Source of the DNA: Rhyacophila brunnea
Taxonomy: Eukaryota; Arthropoda; Insecta; Trichoptera; Rhyacophilidae
Direction of reading: 5' to 3'
DNA length: 64,000 nt
Assembly: GCA_022495005.1 (NCBI GenBank)
Contig: JAGYXB010001401.1
Location: forward strand, 310,001 to 374,000
How positions within the stretch are numbered: the stretch's first letter is position 1; every line of letters begins with the position of its first letter. This document shows, piece by piece, positions 1-12,339 of this stretch. A program made the position numbers and the translations under genes. The notes under the pieces are model-generated. The model did no database searches. It was not told where the DNA came from and was given only the letters and a program-made list of their open reading frames with translations.

Positions 1-599
1 TTTTGGATGTAACAATTGATTTTCGCACGAATTATTATGGATGTGTTTCATATATTGATATTTTACAGTATACCTACACCATTCCATACAATACCTAACA
101 GAAACATGGGTATTTTTTCTAAAAAAAACTTATATTTATATATATATATATTATTAAGAGTACAATGATTTGAGTTGCCCCATCTCCACCCGCCATGTAT
201 ATGCAGCCGCTGTTTGTGCACGGCCGCCTTCCATGACGCTATAAACGTGTCAGAATGAAAAGATTTTAGTGCCAAACTTCCTTGTGCCGAAATGATGCTG
301 CACGGGACTGATGTAGCAACCATGCACTTTAGTGCTTAAAGAAAGAGTAGGGGTAGGTACAGGGAAAAAGCATGATGTCACTAAATTCTCGAAAAGGAGA
401 TTAGACTTATTCTACCTAATAGCAAATTTTGTGTACTTAACAATCTCGTAAGACTATAGAGCAAAACAACTTCGAGCCATAAGATATTCCAGTTTAAAAT
501 TTTAACGCACAAGCTAAAGAGGGTTTGATTTTTTTATATCTTCGAAAGTAAAAGATTTCCATGGTTTTGGCTTTATTAGATGGTATTATTATAAATAAA
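1..599. other. No gene seen
   Basis: AT-rich sequence with a short GC-richer patch around 170-320. Reading frames here are short and have no recognisable motif. No terminal repeats found. Confidence 0.5.
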
Positions 600-2474
600 C
601 TAGCTGACCCGGCAAACGTTGTTATGCCATATAAATTATTTCTAGTGAATATTTTGGTTGTTAAATAAAAAATAACGAATGTATCGTAAGTGTGTGGGGA
701 TAGGATATATGACAGAAAGAGGAGTAGAGCGCTGTAGACGATGACCGCCGATAAAAACAAAAAAACATCAACCATTCATTTTCTCAATTCAAAATGAGTA
801 ATGATGATCATAATGAATGAATTACCTGTGACAGGATCTCGTTGTTTAATGTTTATGCAATATCCGTCTTGTCCCTTCCAGAAATTTAGCGGATATTGGA
901 GAGCGTCCTATGAATGGTGTGTGTCAGCGATGAACTCCAGATTATTGTTTCTTCTTCGAATCACGATTTCTCGCGTCGATGTGCGGTCGCCAACCATGAT
1001 TCCAGCAATGTCGTCAACAACAGTCGCATTGAATCGATGTACGTGCTCTCCAGCTGGTGTTTTATCAGGATTGATGACAATAGCGTGATTGTCACTTTGC
1101 AATTCGTGCATGTGTGCTTTGAAGAATTTCAATAATTCATTGTGCTCATTCAACAGGGCGTCCAGTTCGCCGACGATGCGCCTGGCATTAGGCGAATTGA
1201 GGCTATTGTAGCCGCAACGTGCATCCACATGATTGATGTCCTCACCGCCCATGAAGTAGATTTGTAAAAATTTATGTGGTTCGTTTGGCATTGGCAGCAA
1301 TGAGCCTACTTTGTGGTATACTTGGCCTTTGATTTTGAACGTAGAATGGAATTGTTGACCATTTGCAGCAGTATTGTGAACTATTTTTGTTGCTCCGGAC
1401 GAAGTCATTTTTGGAAGCATGAATTAAATGTGCAAATGGACTTCAGGAACAGGTTTGAATCTGGAACCGTGCCGATGAGCAAGCCGTTCAATGGTTCTGG
1501 TGGTATCTCAATTTCTGGTAGTTGCACTTTTCCTGATGCGCAACACATCCCGGCTGACTCATGTTTGAATTTGAGCGCATGACAATGGGGACATTCTTTG
1601 TCCATAGCACCAATCAGCACTTTTGGATGAGCGGAATATTCAATATCTGGCTCGTACTCGAATGCGAGACGAAGGAACGAAGCGGATGTAAATGTTCGAT
1701 GTACTTGTTGGCGTTGTCGGTCATTTGCTCTGCGTGTGTTAACTACGAACCGGTGCGCTTGGCTCCGTTCCAATTGTCGTTGTTGATTTCGTTTAGCTCG
1801 TGCCTCTTGTGATTGAGATGCACGCAATTGCGACATGCTTACACGCACGTTTTTGTTATCTTGTTGGATTTGTTCGTCTGTTCTTTCTGCTCTACTATTT
1901 CGCATGTGTGTTGCTTTATTCGTTTTACGGCCCAAGTGACCCCCCTTGCGTCTTTCTGGCATTGTGCACTGTAATTAATACACGCACATAAAAATAGATA
2001 AATAAAATAAATCCTACAAAATTTTGCACGCACTGCGTTGTGGTATGCCGAATGAAATGTCAAAATGACGCGACGCTTCTCTTGAATTCTTCTCGGACGT
2101 AGCGCCATCTGTCATTCAACAACATAAATAATTTCGTTCTGTTTGAAATACGAACGACGGTTAAATTTGTTCATACAAAAATAATAAAATCGCGATTTAA
2201 AAATGGGAGGGTGGGGGTAGGAGGGTGAAAATTTGGGGTTATAAGTATTTTTTTATGCCAAATAATAAAAAAAATACAAAAAAAAATTTGTCAAAAAAAT
2301 TAAAAATTAATTTTCTGGATAGAGATACCCTAATCACCTAGCGGTATGAAATATACTTGTTGACCTATTCTCATACCTAACAAATATACATAAAAAATCA
2401 TAAAAATTGGTCGAGCCATTTCGGAGGAGTTCGACCACAAACATCGTGACACGAGATTTTTATATATATAGAGA
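600..2474 (-). mobile_element. Non-autonomous Helitron, copy 1
   Basis: Read on the minus strand the element starts TCTCTATATATATAAAA just after an A (position 2475) and ends GGGTCAGCTAG just before a T (position 599). That is the Helitron pattern: 5' TC, 3' CTRR, insertion between A and T, no target duplication. A short stem (GGCA..TGCC) lies just before the 3' end. The second copy at 55395-57239 has the same two ends and the same interior. At 1875 bp it is far too short for a full Rep/helicase gene, so it must be mobilised in trans, if at all. Confidence 0.9.
823..1962 (-). pseudogene. Helitron Rep/helicase N-terminal region, broken and truncated
   Basis: The reading frame begins MPERRKGGHLGRKTNKAT (ATG at 1962), followed by an Arg/Gln-rich basic region, a CPHCHALKF zinc-binding motif with a later MCC cysteine pair, and LIGTVPDSNLF. 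This is the region that lies before the HUH Rep domain in insect Helitron proteins. A one-base frameshift near 1405-1420 moves the frame; the continuation (GEDINHVDARCGYNS, then IVINPDKTPAGEHVHRFNA) is clear. A TAG at about 908 replaces the tyrosine codon of the YDALQYPL motif that the other copy keeps. The sequence then stops matching after QRDPVTG. The HUH endonuclease motifs and the helicase are missing, so no active protein is possible. It resembles genuine Helitron protein closely enough that the assignment is firm, though the exact family is not known. Confidence 0.85.
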
Positions 2475-3748
2475 TTAACCTGAACCAATAGATAAAAAAA
2501 ACAAAGTAGCAGAAAAGAGGTTAATATGAGTGTAGCAATCTTATATTTCGTCTTCTGAACATTTTAACAAAACTGACATCCCTCTTTCTTCCTCTATAAG
2601 TCCCTAACTTTCATATTATACAATAAAAAATCTATAAGAATGACCATTATTGCCATATGGGTGAGTAGAGAACACTACAATATGTATTTATAACAATTAT
2701 TTTTTTTTCTAAATTTAATTATTTTCTATTACGTATTTGAAATTAAAGAGACAATAACACTGTCGTACACAAAATTTTTGAAATTGCCCCTATTAGAATG
2801 CAGGTAGAGTTAATTTTTCTGTAATTTCTGTAGGGTAAACTAAAATTTTGTAGTCATTTTAGTTTTCACAAAATTCATTCATATAATGTCGCTAGATTTC
2901 AAAATCAGCCAAGTCCATAATGGATGAATAGGAGAAAAATAGCTTTTTGTTTTCCCAAGTACATAGTTACAAGGGTGGAAGTTTATATTATTTCGTTTAT
3001 AGAACATTTAAAATTAATAAGATCCACATTTCGATAATGCAAAAATGTTAGAAAGCAGTAGTTCTTCAACAATTCACAAAAAGTCAAAAATACCTAAAGG
3101 TGAACTTGGCTGAATTTGAAATCTAGCAACACATATGTACGTCAATAGTTTTATATAATGGCATCCTCCACAATGCCCCAAGTCTGGCAAATGTTGGCGC
3201 CCTTTGACGCGTCTTAAATACCAACACGGTGTCGATAGACGGCAAACATTTGTTTGCCAGCGCGTATGACACCCCTTCACAATTTTATTAATAGTGACTT
3301 GGGTTATCGTAGCCACCATATTTATTATCAGGACATTTTAACTGGTAAAGCAGCATGCTCGGTGTACAAATTCCCATTTGATACAAATATTACGCACGTA
3401 TGTAATATTTATATTGTTCATCGTAATATTAATACGAATGGTTATTAAATGCATGTGATTTATTTAATGTTATTTTTTTGCTACAATTTCTTGGAATAAG
3501 TTATTAATTGGATATCATATGCACGTATTAAAACGGTTTTATTTTAGCTAACTGCATGATTTTCCTCAATAAAATTACATAATTGCTATAACTGGTTTAT
3601 TTGACCAAGTTAATATTAAACTACTGATATTTATGTTCCCATTATAATCATGGTATACAGTACATACTAAGCACCTACTTAGATAGGGCCACCATTTTTA
3701 AGTCAACTAAGTGCCATTTTTGTGAGGAATATTTTGGTTTCATCCCTA
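2475..3748. other. No gene seen
   Basis: AT-rich non-coding DNA. The only structure noticed is a short perfect palindrome around 3241-3258 (GGCAAACATTTGTTTGCC). Frames at 3074-3448 have no recognisable protein motif. Confidence 0.5.
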
Positions 3749-3750
3749 AA

Positions 3751-4657
3751 GGCTTGTTTACACGGGTTTAGTACTAATTATTAGTAATCACTAGTCGCAC
3801 TAAGCTATCACCCGTAAATATACCGAATTAGTAATAAGCATTATAATTCGGCCTGATTACACGTGTCAGTGTTAATGCGAGGAGTAAGTACTAATAAATG
3901 ATTAGTATTAAACCTGTGTAAACAATAGAGGTTAGTTGGAAATACTGTCACCAGTTTGTGTACTCAAGTTTCGGATGAAACTACCCATACTCAGTATGTG
4001 TGACCCAATAAACTAATTCCAAAAAACTTGTGATGATATCATCGCGAGTCGCTGTTCTGTGCACTCGCCAGTTGGTAGACTTTCAACACTATTGCCATTA
4101 AATGCGCGCGAACGATATAGCACTTGAATATAGGTATATTTTAATTTATTAGTCTACTGCGTTCGAATTTATGAATAATAGGTCATACATTTTGTGTCGC
4201 AGCACAGTGGTGAGATGACGCACAGGCTTAGGCTTGTTATATAACCGCTCAAAACATGTTTAAAATTAAAAAAAATCACTGTTATTCATTTTTGTTAAAA
4301 AGAATATTGTAACCTAACAGAAAAACAACTCATAAATTTAAAATGTGTTTAAAATTTTATAATAAATGGGATTTTTCGACAAGCGGAGCTCAGCGTATTT
4401 TTAGCGATTCTATTGAAGCCGATACACAGTCTGAGTTCCCTGAGCCGATACGTATTTCAAATACTAATAAGGAGTTGGTTTTAGTTTCAGTTGAGTATGA
4501 AATTTTTGTCGCATACACACGCCAAACGCTCTATATAGTATTCCAAATACTAGTAAGTATTTTGGTACAAGTTTCTATACTAAGTATTTTTTATACTGGT
4601 AGTAAGTATACTTAGTCTTCAAAATTGACCAGTTTTCCCATCTCTAGTAAACAAGCC
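3751..4657. repeat. Possible TIR element with an inner foldback
   Basis: GGCTTGTTTAC at 3751-3761 is repeated in inverted form at 4647-4657. Inside the left part a second inverted pair (3755-3777 against 3901-3923, GTTTACACGGGTTTAG type) forms a foldback of about 170 bp. The right end carries tandem TACTAAGTA-like motifs. A 90-codon plus-strand frame at 4343-4615 lies inside; it matches no family I know and its C-terminal half is made of the TACTAAGTA-like repeat, so I do not call it a gene. No clear target duplication. Confidence 0.35.
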
Positions 4658-5283
4658 CTGCGTAGCATTGAATCATGACAGAAATCCATAATGGTCTTTG
4701 TATAATAACTATACGATTATACTATAATGTAAAGTTGCAATACAAAGATGATTGTGATATGATAGATAATTATATCCCACTGAATGAAATTTTCCCAGCT
4801 GGTTACTACATAAAATAATATGTAGGTAACTATTTAACGGGCGAATTATGAAATAATGAGTGGGATGCAGTAAGTTTTAACACATTTTGCAGTTTCCGTT
4901 ATGTGTTAACAAGTAATGTTTGCAATCAAACCGCACGTAGAAAGATTATCTTTATAATTTTGTATTCAGCAATAATAATACAACTTACTGTTATTGTTCT
5001 AAAATTATAGTCTTTTCTGACCCCACTTATATCGTATCGTAAGTGAAAATGAACTGTTTCAAATTGTTTATCTGTTACAATAATTTGTATGGTTTTGGCT
5101 TGTAGTGTTTCATTATAAAGAGATATTCTGTCAAACGTTTATCAAACTATAGATTATTATACTTAATCCGGGTCTATTTTTTTTTCATCTTCGGCGAATT
5201 TGCATCCCGCGGGTTGGGTTTCGCAAGATCCTTTCACTATCCATTAGTCAGTGCAAATAAAATTTATCAAGTTTATCTACTAT
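4658..5283. other. No gene seen
   Basis: AT-rich sequence without recognisable coding or repeat structure. Confidence 0.5.
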
Positions 5284-5370
5284 GCATAGCCCCCACATTC
5301 TGTTGCGGGCCCCCAGGCCACGATGTTTGGCGGGCTCCCAAACCTATCGCTAAGTTTAAGGCGTAAAACC
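5284..5370 (+). repeat. Degraded 5' part of the CATGGCCCCC MITE
   Basis: The stretch resembles the left ends of the elements at 7801, 18082 and (reversed) 24876: CCCCCACAT, GCGGGCCCCCAGG, then CCTATCGCTAAG. Similarity fades after about 5370 and the right end was not found. A GC-rich block without coding motifs follows up to about 5660. Confidence 0.5.
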
Positions 5371-6348
5371 CACTTAACGCAGCAAGTGGGGCTCTCGCGT
5401 AAAATTTCACAAGTGGCGCGTAAATCAACGAAAATACAACGTAATCAAATACGCCAGCGCGCACTGGATTTGACGACGCACTATGCCCGCCTGCCCCATG
5501 AGTCATCGTTTTTTGGCTTCTCAGCGTTACGAATTAACGAAAATACAACGTAGTCCATTCATTGAAAACGGCGAGCTAAATCACGCTCCTCGAAGCGTCG
5601 TCGATGCGACGGGCGAGAAGCCAGTATTTAAGAACAGCGAACTCTTTGTTTAGTTATTGCGTGTCCGATTTTAATTACAAGCCCCGAGAAATTTAATAAT
5701 ATTTTTATTGCTTTGTTATGAGAGACGCTGATAATAATAATTATTTTGTGCTGCTTGAGCCCCTTATTACATAGGTGAAGGGTAATGCGCGGGTGGGAGG
5801 GGGCCTACTCATTAGTGAGCGCACCGAGCGCTTTCTTGGTGGGCTTGATGCCTAAGGGCAGTATAATGTTCTACAATAAGAACTCCAGGGTTATGTGTGA
5901 AATAAAGGGTCTTCCGTGTATTCAGTGCGGATAGAAATAGTTATTATGGACCCCTGTTAGGAAATGTTATACTTACACGGTAAGCTCAAATTTTTTGGCT
6001 TTTTTAAATAAATCCAATTCTCGGCACTCTGTATCACATGATGAAGCACTGATCGCGACACATTTTTGTGATAGCTAAGTAACATGCGACCATTCGCCAT
6101 ATCAGATAGACATTTTTATTAGTCAGGGAACACACTAAAGACACATTTTGGGTTTACAATGCATCCCCCAGATGGATCCATAGAGGTTAACTCCATCCAT
6201 TTGAACAGTGTTTTTGAGATTCAGTGTTTGCCTTATTGGCGCAAAATTACGCCACGTTTTTAATCGATACTAATGACAAAAATAATTGTTCTGACGCCCG
6301 AACTTCAAAGTGTACTATAAACTAACTTTTAATTTCTACTACAATAAT
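5371..6348. other. No gene seen
   Basis: GC-richer to about 5660 (including a CpG-containing stretch at 5580-5640), then AT-rich. No protein motif or terminal repeat recognised. Confidence 0.45.
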
Positions 6349-6462
6349 AGGTTGAGCAAGTGGCTGACATCCATTTCTCGTAAAAAAAACAAAATCTGTT
6401 AATACAAACCTCTACTCTGTGGAGGCCCATATGATCCTATTAGGATCGAACATGGTCGGATC
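6349..6462 (+). mobile_element. SINE family A, fragment without head
   Basis: Carries the shared core GGTTGAGCAAGTGGCTGACA followed by TCCATTTC, a poly-A-like stretch, CTACTCTGTGGAGGCCCATA and ATTAGGATCGAACATGG. The same order is seen at 36730-36835, 50620-50700 and, reversed, at 39945-40075 and 50815-50930. The tRNA-like head is absent here. Confidence 0.65.
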
Positions 6463-6511
6463 TATGTCAAAAGCTAATTTTCTTTACTAATGATTTAAAA
6501 CTATTTACGAC

Positions 6512-7134
6512 TAGGGATTGCAATACCGAATGAATATATCAATACCGGTATTTCGGTATTTCTTATTGAATACCGGTATTAATACCGGGATTCGTCAAAA
6601 CATAGTATTGAAAAAAGAAGTACCTATGAATAAATTATCTATTACAATTTATTTAAAACACTATTTTATAGCAACCTAATAAAGTACCTACGTACATTGA
6701 TTATGTTGACCTTTAGAACTGCTAATTTTTACAAATACTACAAGTCTCGGGTACAGAAAAATTCTGTGAAATTCAATGTTCGTTGGATGTACATACGTTG
6801 TATCAATTATAATAGTTGGAATAATTGGAAATATTTGCCACGAATGTTTTCTTTTTCGAAATATGTTAATTCATCGCGACAATTCTATAAGTATATTTGA
6901 GGATTTTGTTTTAATGTTATTTAACTTTTATTGCTTTCCAGTCAATATATTTGCGTTTTGGCAGGATAAAACTTAATTTAATATACAATACAGTAGTAAG
7001 TAATGAAAAAGTGACATATATGTATATGCTTTCTTAATACCGAAAATACCGGTATTTTGGATTTTTGAAACCGGTATTTCGGTATCAATAAAAAATTGAA
7101 TACCGGTTTCGAAATACCGGTATTGAAATCCCTA
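6512..7134. mobile_element. Non-autonomous hAT element with ATACCGGTAT subterminal repeats
   Basis: Ends TAGGGATTGCAATACCG and, inverted, TAGGGATTTCAATACCG. The flanks TTTACGAC (6504-6511) and CTTACGAC (7135-7142) are an 8-bp duplication with one mismatch and fit the hAT pattern nTnnnnAn. Palindromic ACCGGT units are stacked within about 100 bp of each end. The 623-bp interior is AT-rich and has no transposase. Confidence 0.8.
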
Positions 7135-7329
7135 CTTACGACTACCCTTATTAATAGGATAATTTAATAACTTAAGAGATCGCGCCCATTATGACGGCCA
7201 ACCACTGAAAACAAATCGCAACGCCTGGTTTTAGGGCATAAACATGGGTATAAATAGATAGGAAGCAGGAAAAAGCTGAGGTACTGCCGAAGTAGAAGTA
7301 AAAAGGTAAAGTAAGGTACGCAAGTGAGG

Positions 7330-7795
7330 ATCAAATGTTGTGTGTTCATCGCGTACGTGCTACTTGTGTTCCTTTGTGGTTGTGAGACATGACATCTTAC
7401 CAGGGTCCAGAGGTATCGACTTTTAAGCTTTGAGAATCGATGTCTTCACCGAATCTTAGGAGTACACAGGTACGACCACATTAATACACCAGTCCACGGA
7501 TCATATAAATAGATATATAGATAATCAATAAGAGCCTACTTCGCGTGGCTTGTACATGTGCTCGGGATGCCGCCAGAGATTTTGACACTTAATACCAATG
7601 TGGTACAGCCTCAAGGATTCCGTTGACATGATCAACTCTCACTCACCCTGCAGCGGTACTACAAAACTAATCTACGTGTTGCAAGTCTCACATGCCTGGA
7701 AGCGCGAGACGTAATTATAGACTGAGGGAAGTTACGCAAACTTGTGCTTTCCCTATGTTCCAATGCTGGGGCGCAACAGGGTGAAGTAGGTAGTA
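7330..7795 (+). mobile_element. Degraded LINE 3' ORF2 fragment (WHLT family)
   Basis: Across frameshifts the plus strand reads CGCETWHLTRVQRYRLLSF, then ENRCLHRIL, FAWLVHVLGMP and LTCLEARD. These line up with GSESWHLTKAQRNRILSF, ENRCLRRILG, WTWLGHVLRMP and LTWNEARR of the minus-strand copy at 22630-23325. This is the region after the polymerase domain of non-LTR retrotransposons. Only the 3' part is present, as expected from 5' truncation. Several stops make it non-functional. A TAG-rich tail leads straight into the next MITE. Confidence 0.75.
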
Positions 7796-7800
7796 ATAGT

Positions 7801-8211
7801 CATGGCCCCCATATCCTGAAACGGCCCCCAGGCTAGGATCTTTGGCGGCCCCCCTACCTATCGCTAAGATTGAAGGCAGTGAGAAGATCTACAGTTGCGC
7901 ATTCCAAATAGAACAGAATAGAGAGATAAAATTAAGAGTATTTGCTTAGCGATTTTTTAATACACTCACTTCAATTATGGAGTTGTCGAATATCGACAAC
8001 CAATAATCAAAAATTGCATCGCTCAAACACATAATTTTAAATGCCAGTATATTTAAAGTGAAATAGCGCCTTTTTTTTTTTTTTTTTTAACTATTAGTGC
8101 AATTTTTTTGTATATCTCACTTGGCTGGTCGATCCGCCATGCCAGTCCCTCCTTAAGCCCGGGCCCCCAGGCTAGAGACCTGGCAGCCCCCCCCCCTTTG
8201 TGGGGTCATGG
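7801..8211. mobile_element. CATGGCCCCC MITE, copy 1
   Basis: Left end CATGGCCCCCATATCCTG; right end, inverted, CCATGACCCCACAAAGG. The interior is shared with 18082-18435 and 24527-24876 (CCTATCGCTAAG, ATCTACAGTTG, CTATTAGTGCA, CACTTGGCTGGTCGA). No coding capacity. It lies in a TAG-rich stretch at the end of the LINE fragment before it. Confidence 0.7.
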
Positions 8212-9283
8212 TAGTAGTAGTAGTGTGGTATGCATGCGGTAGCACAGGGGTAAAATGGAATTACTGTGCATAGTCTGGCAGTTATTCTAACCATTAGCCG
8301 TAACAGTGGATGGTCGTCGTAGTGGGCGTAAGCTCTTTTGTAATATACGCAGTGTTGCCAACTGCCACTGACAAAAATATGCCAGATGGAGTAAGAAAAT
8401 AAACTAGTTGACAGGAAAAAACGTCTTGAAAATCGCACTACAAAAAAATTAGATATTATTTTGCGAGAAAAAATATTTTGAAAGAAAATAATTAATTGTT
8501 TCGCAACTAAGTAATACAACCAAAAAATCTGAGACGAAAATTTGTGATCACTCGTATCGTATGTAAGACATTATAAGAGGTCACCATGTTGTTTTAAGCA
8601 AATAGGTGTATTATCCTAGCTTTCTTGCGAGAAATATCAATCTGTTTACGGTATCGAAATATGTTAGATTTAAAGCCATACGCCAGATGTGTATTTTACA
8701 AGCTTCATACATATAAAAAAATGCTAGATTTAGAAAGAAAAACGCTAAGTTTGCAACGGTGAATACACGGAAATGGAAATACTTATACGGAAAATAGGTT
8801 TTTGAACTTGACTTACAGTATTGCAGTAAGTTTATGCTATTATTTATTTTGCTTGGACGATAAAAAATTCTTGTTGAAAATGCAAACTTGAAGTTGCGAT
8901 TTCATTCATATTAGTTGTCTGTCATTGACACAAGATACGTCGGATTATTGACTTTGGTTGTAGCTTACTAGGAAGGCGAACGCGACATGAGCGTGAGAAA
9001 ATGCTGAGACATAATCAAAACAAAACAACGCAGCGTAAATACATCAATATTATTATCATAGCAATAAATTATTGTCAGGCGCGATTTTAACACGAATTAC
9101 GCCTACGTTGTACACATAATGTGTATGTTATGCGAAATGGAAAACACACGAATTATGTGTATGTACAGATCATTCATTTACGAATAGTGTTTACTAGGAT
9201 TGTAGTCCTAGATAAAATCCCAGGATTAGACAAACAGCATAGAAATTTTACCTATATTCTTTATTGTCTCAATATACTGGTAT
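8212..9283. other. No gene seen
   Basis: Starts with a short TAG microsatellite (8212-8223). The rest is AT-rich without recognised coding motifs; the longest frames have no features of known proteins. Confidence 0.5.
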
Positions 9284-9675
9284 CCGTATCCGGAAATTTG
9301 TACGTAAACAGTTCACCGCAGGACACTTATTCGTGCGCCGCAGTACGTGAAACATGAGTTCGTGTAACATTTAATCAAATGACGAGTTCTTCGTTGAACA
9401 TTTCACCGTGGAGTATATTTGTGCATATGCTACAACATGTGGCGAATTTTATGAGATGTTTTTACTAGGTTAGGTTAGGTTAGGGTCAATCTAATACTAT
9501 TTGCAAACTATCGCCGCATTTTGTAAGATACGTACAAATGTATTCCATGGCGAAATGTTCAACGAAGAACTCGTCATTTGATAAAATGTTATACGAACTC
9601 ATGTTTCACGTACTGCGGCGCACGAATAATTAGTGTCCCACGATGAACTGCATACGTACAACTTACATGTAATCA
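9284..9675. repeat. Foldback element with about 120-bp inverted arms
   Basis: The left arm (about 9300-9422) and right arm (about 9535-9660) are near-identical in inverted orientation, including CGTGCGCCGCAGTACGTGAA and GACGAGTTCTTCGTTGAACA. The centre holds a (TTAGG)n run. A weaker relative lies at 16768-17135, sharing TCCGGAAATTTGT and CATGCAGTTC. No coding capacity; no clear target duplication. Confidence 0.7.
9466..9485 (+). repeat. Short TTAGG telomere-type array
   Basis: About four head-to-tail units of the arthropod telomere repeat, in the loop of the foldback element. Confidence 0.8.
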
Positions 9676-10288
9676 CTGGTATCGACATTATATGATTTTA
9701 AATATACAAGAAATTTCACATTTATAACACAGATAAAAGTTCTAGTGATCATTTAGTATGTACATAATATAATAAACTTTTTTATATTTACATGGTTAGT
9801 AGAAATGGTATTATCAGTGATTTTAATATTGTTTAACTTATAAATTTATAGTAAGTTTTCTTTGAATAATGCTTTTTTACTTTACAAAAACATTAGTTTA
9901 TATCAACGATTACATAAATACTAATAAAATTCAAAAATATCAATTCCAAGATTTTGGGACCAACAAAACGAACGGGATCCCAAACGAACTAAACAATATT
10001 GTCAAAATATGGAAAGAATGTCATTAAAGTAAAAAAAAATGAAATGTTGAAAATTCGACAAGTAAATTTTGAAGCATGCGTATTATTTTATTTGTTAAAT
10101 AAATGCATGCGTATACCGTGGCGTAACGAAAGTTAGGCGCCATTCACTGTCGTACTCAGAGTGACCCGGGAGCAGCTTCCCAAGACCTTGGTTTGGCGTG
10201 TGCTAGAGTATGCGTGATTTATTTTCTGATAAAATCACTGATGAGAAAAGATCTCGCTCGCCGTAAAATGCTGAAATTTTTTTGAAAG
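9676..10288. other. No gene seen
   Basis: AT-rich, with a GC-richer patch at 10120-10210. No motif recognised. Confidence 0.5.
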
Positions 10289-10296
10289 CTGATAAG

Positions 10297-11137
10297 TAGG
10301 GCCCGGATTTGTATGCAACAAAAAACATGGTTATATGCATGCACGTATGCACTTAAAATCAATGAAATATGCACTAAAACCGAAGAAATATGCAGTTAAA
10401 AATTGAAATTTTTTGTGGGAAAAAATTGTAAATACCCACTTCAACCAATATTACTGATAAAAAATCGAATAACTAGTAACTCTGTAATACGATATAAGAA
10501 CAAAAAACACAAACAAAGAATATAAAGTTAATCAATTACAATTTACAAAATAGTTTTTCACAAGTACCTACAAATAATTGAATAATAAATGCAATGTAAA
10601 CCAAACATAACTTAAAAAATAAAAACGACACACTTAACAATTCCTAAATACTATTTCCTGTTCCCCGAAAAAAATTACATTATTTTTTTCAATATTATGC
10701 TCTGGCATTAAATTTTCCGCTTAGGTATCTGTCAGTATTTTGTTTATATGCGGAAAACTACCTCTCAACGTCCACAGAGATGATTGGGCAAACTTTAAAT
10801 AAAAGTGCCCGAGTTGACTTCACTTTTTCCACTGATATATCCACAGCTCGGAGATGGCATTAAAATGCAAGTGCATCTGAACTATCTTCCTTCCTAACTT
10901 AGTTATATTTCGATAAAATAATTTAAAAAAACTAAAATTATACATTCAAAAGCTCTAAAATATGCATTTATTTATGAAATATGCAATAATGTCTCAAATA
11001 TGCTCTAACGTCTCAAATATGCATTTATATGCATTTATTTTTGGATTCTGTGTCTTTCAAAACAGATTTCTGTGCAACTCTCATAGCTGTGCATACACCC
11101 TAACAAAACATGCACTAGCATATAAATCCGGGCCCTA
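10297..11137. mobile_element. Non-autonomous hAT element with ATATGCA subterminal repeats
   Basis: Inverted ends TAGGGCCCGGATTTGTATGC and TAGGGCCCGGATTTATATGC. Perfect 8-bp duplications CTGATAAG flank it at 10289-10296 and 11138-11145, fitting nTnnnnAn. AATATGCA-type motifs recur many times next to both ends and are probable transposase-binding repeats. No transposase frame in the 841 bp. Confidence 0.9.
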
Positions 11138-11145
11138 CTGATAAG

Positions 11146-12339
11146 TTTTCCCTCGTAGATACTAAGTCACAATAACTGACTTGACAAGCTCTTCCCTTTC
11201 AACTGACATATGGGAACACTCCGAAAGGATATATAAATTCGCCACATAAGCAAATCGGAGATTATATTAGGCCAAGCAAACAAAGCTTAGTGTCCGGTTA
11301 AGAACTGAGAAGTCCAATTATTTTATAGGCACTAACATATCTTAAATCCTTTCCCTCTATAGTCTATGAAAATATTGATAACATACAATATGAATAAAGT
11401 AAAAAGCGCGGGAAGATACAATTTTCCACGCGGCTAATTTTCTACGATGAATTGTCCGGAAACCTAAACCTTCCTAGATACGTCTCTGGAGATAGACAAA
11501 TAGAAATGTCGGCGGTATCGTAGAGGTACGAAGATTGTCAGTCACATTTATTAAACGATATACCTTACATTATTATGTAGGTATACAACAATGTGGGCAA
11601 AGTCATTGAAGTTTAACGATGGTTTGTTCCCACGGTGGGCGGCGTTGTAATAATAATGCAACATGTACCTACTTGTGGCAAACTTTTGCATACATATATG
11701 TAGGACATTGGTTATAAAATAACATCCAGGTTTCATTATTACAAAATAAAATAATATGAAGAAAATGTTAGATAATATTATATTATTCCACATAGAATGT
11801 CGAGTGCAAGACTCGTACTTGGCGTGTGCTGTATTTGTGGCCAACTAATAATGTATCACATAATATTTTAACGTTGATGTTAAACTGTTAAATCGATAGT
11901 CGTTAAAAACAGCCTAAATTGGTTTAATTATATAACATGTTTCAATGGCATTTTAGTATTAATAATAAATAAAATATAGGTATTTATACGTTAAGATTAT
12001 TACAATAAAATTAATTAAACTCAACATTAAAAGCTTGATATGAAAAAGTTTCAACAATTTAAAAATTGATCTAAGTATTAGAAGCTTTGAAAATAGCTAC
12101 TGCATACATACTTAATATACATATTTACTAGAAGGTATGAAATTGCTCCCTTCTAATAGCTATTATTTTCTATAATTATTACTTAGTTTATGAATAGCGG
12201 GGTTAAATAAATGATAATTATGTAATATAGTGACGTCCATACGCAAAGTGCCGCCCTTAAGCAGACTTAGAATGCCACCCCATTTCATTTCACCCCACTT
12301 TGACGTTAATTGCAACTAACCTTATTTTACCACGTGTTT
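11146..12339. other. No gene seen
   Basis: AT-rich non-coding DNA; small GC-richer patch at 11400-11530. Frames such as 11551-11844 have no recognisable features. Confidence 0.5.

Noticed and set aside
3241..3258. GGCAAACATTTGTTTGCC palindrome as a regulatory site
   Set aside because: A single 18-bp palindrome without context or repetition is not enough to propose a binding site.
4343..4615. 90-codon gene
   Set aside because: No family resemblance, and its second half is built from TACTAAGTA-like repeat units inside an inverted-repeat element.
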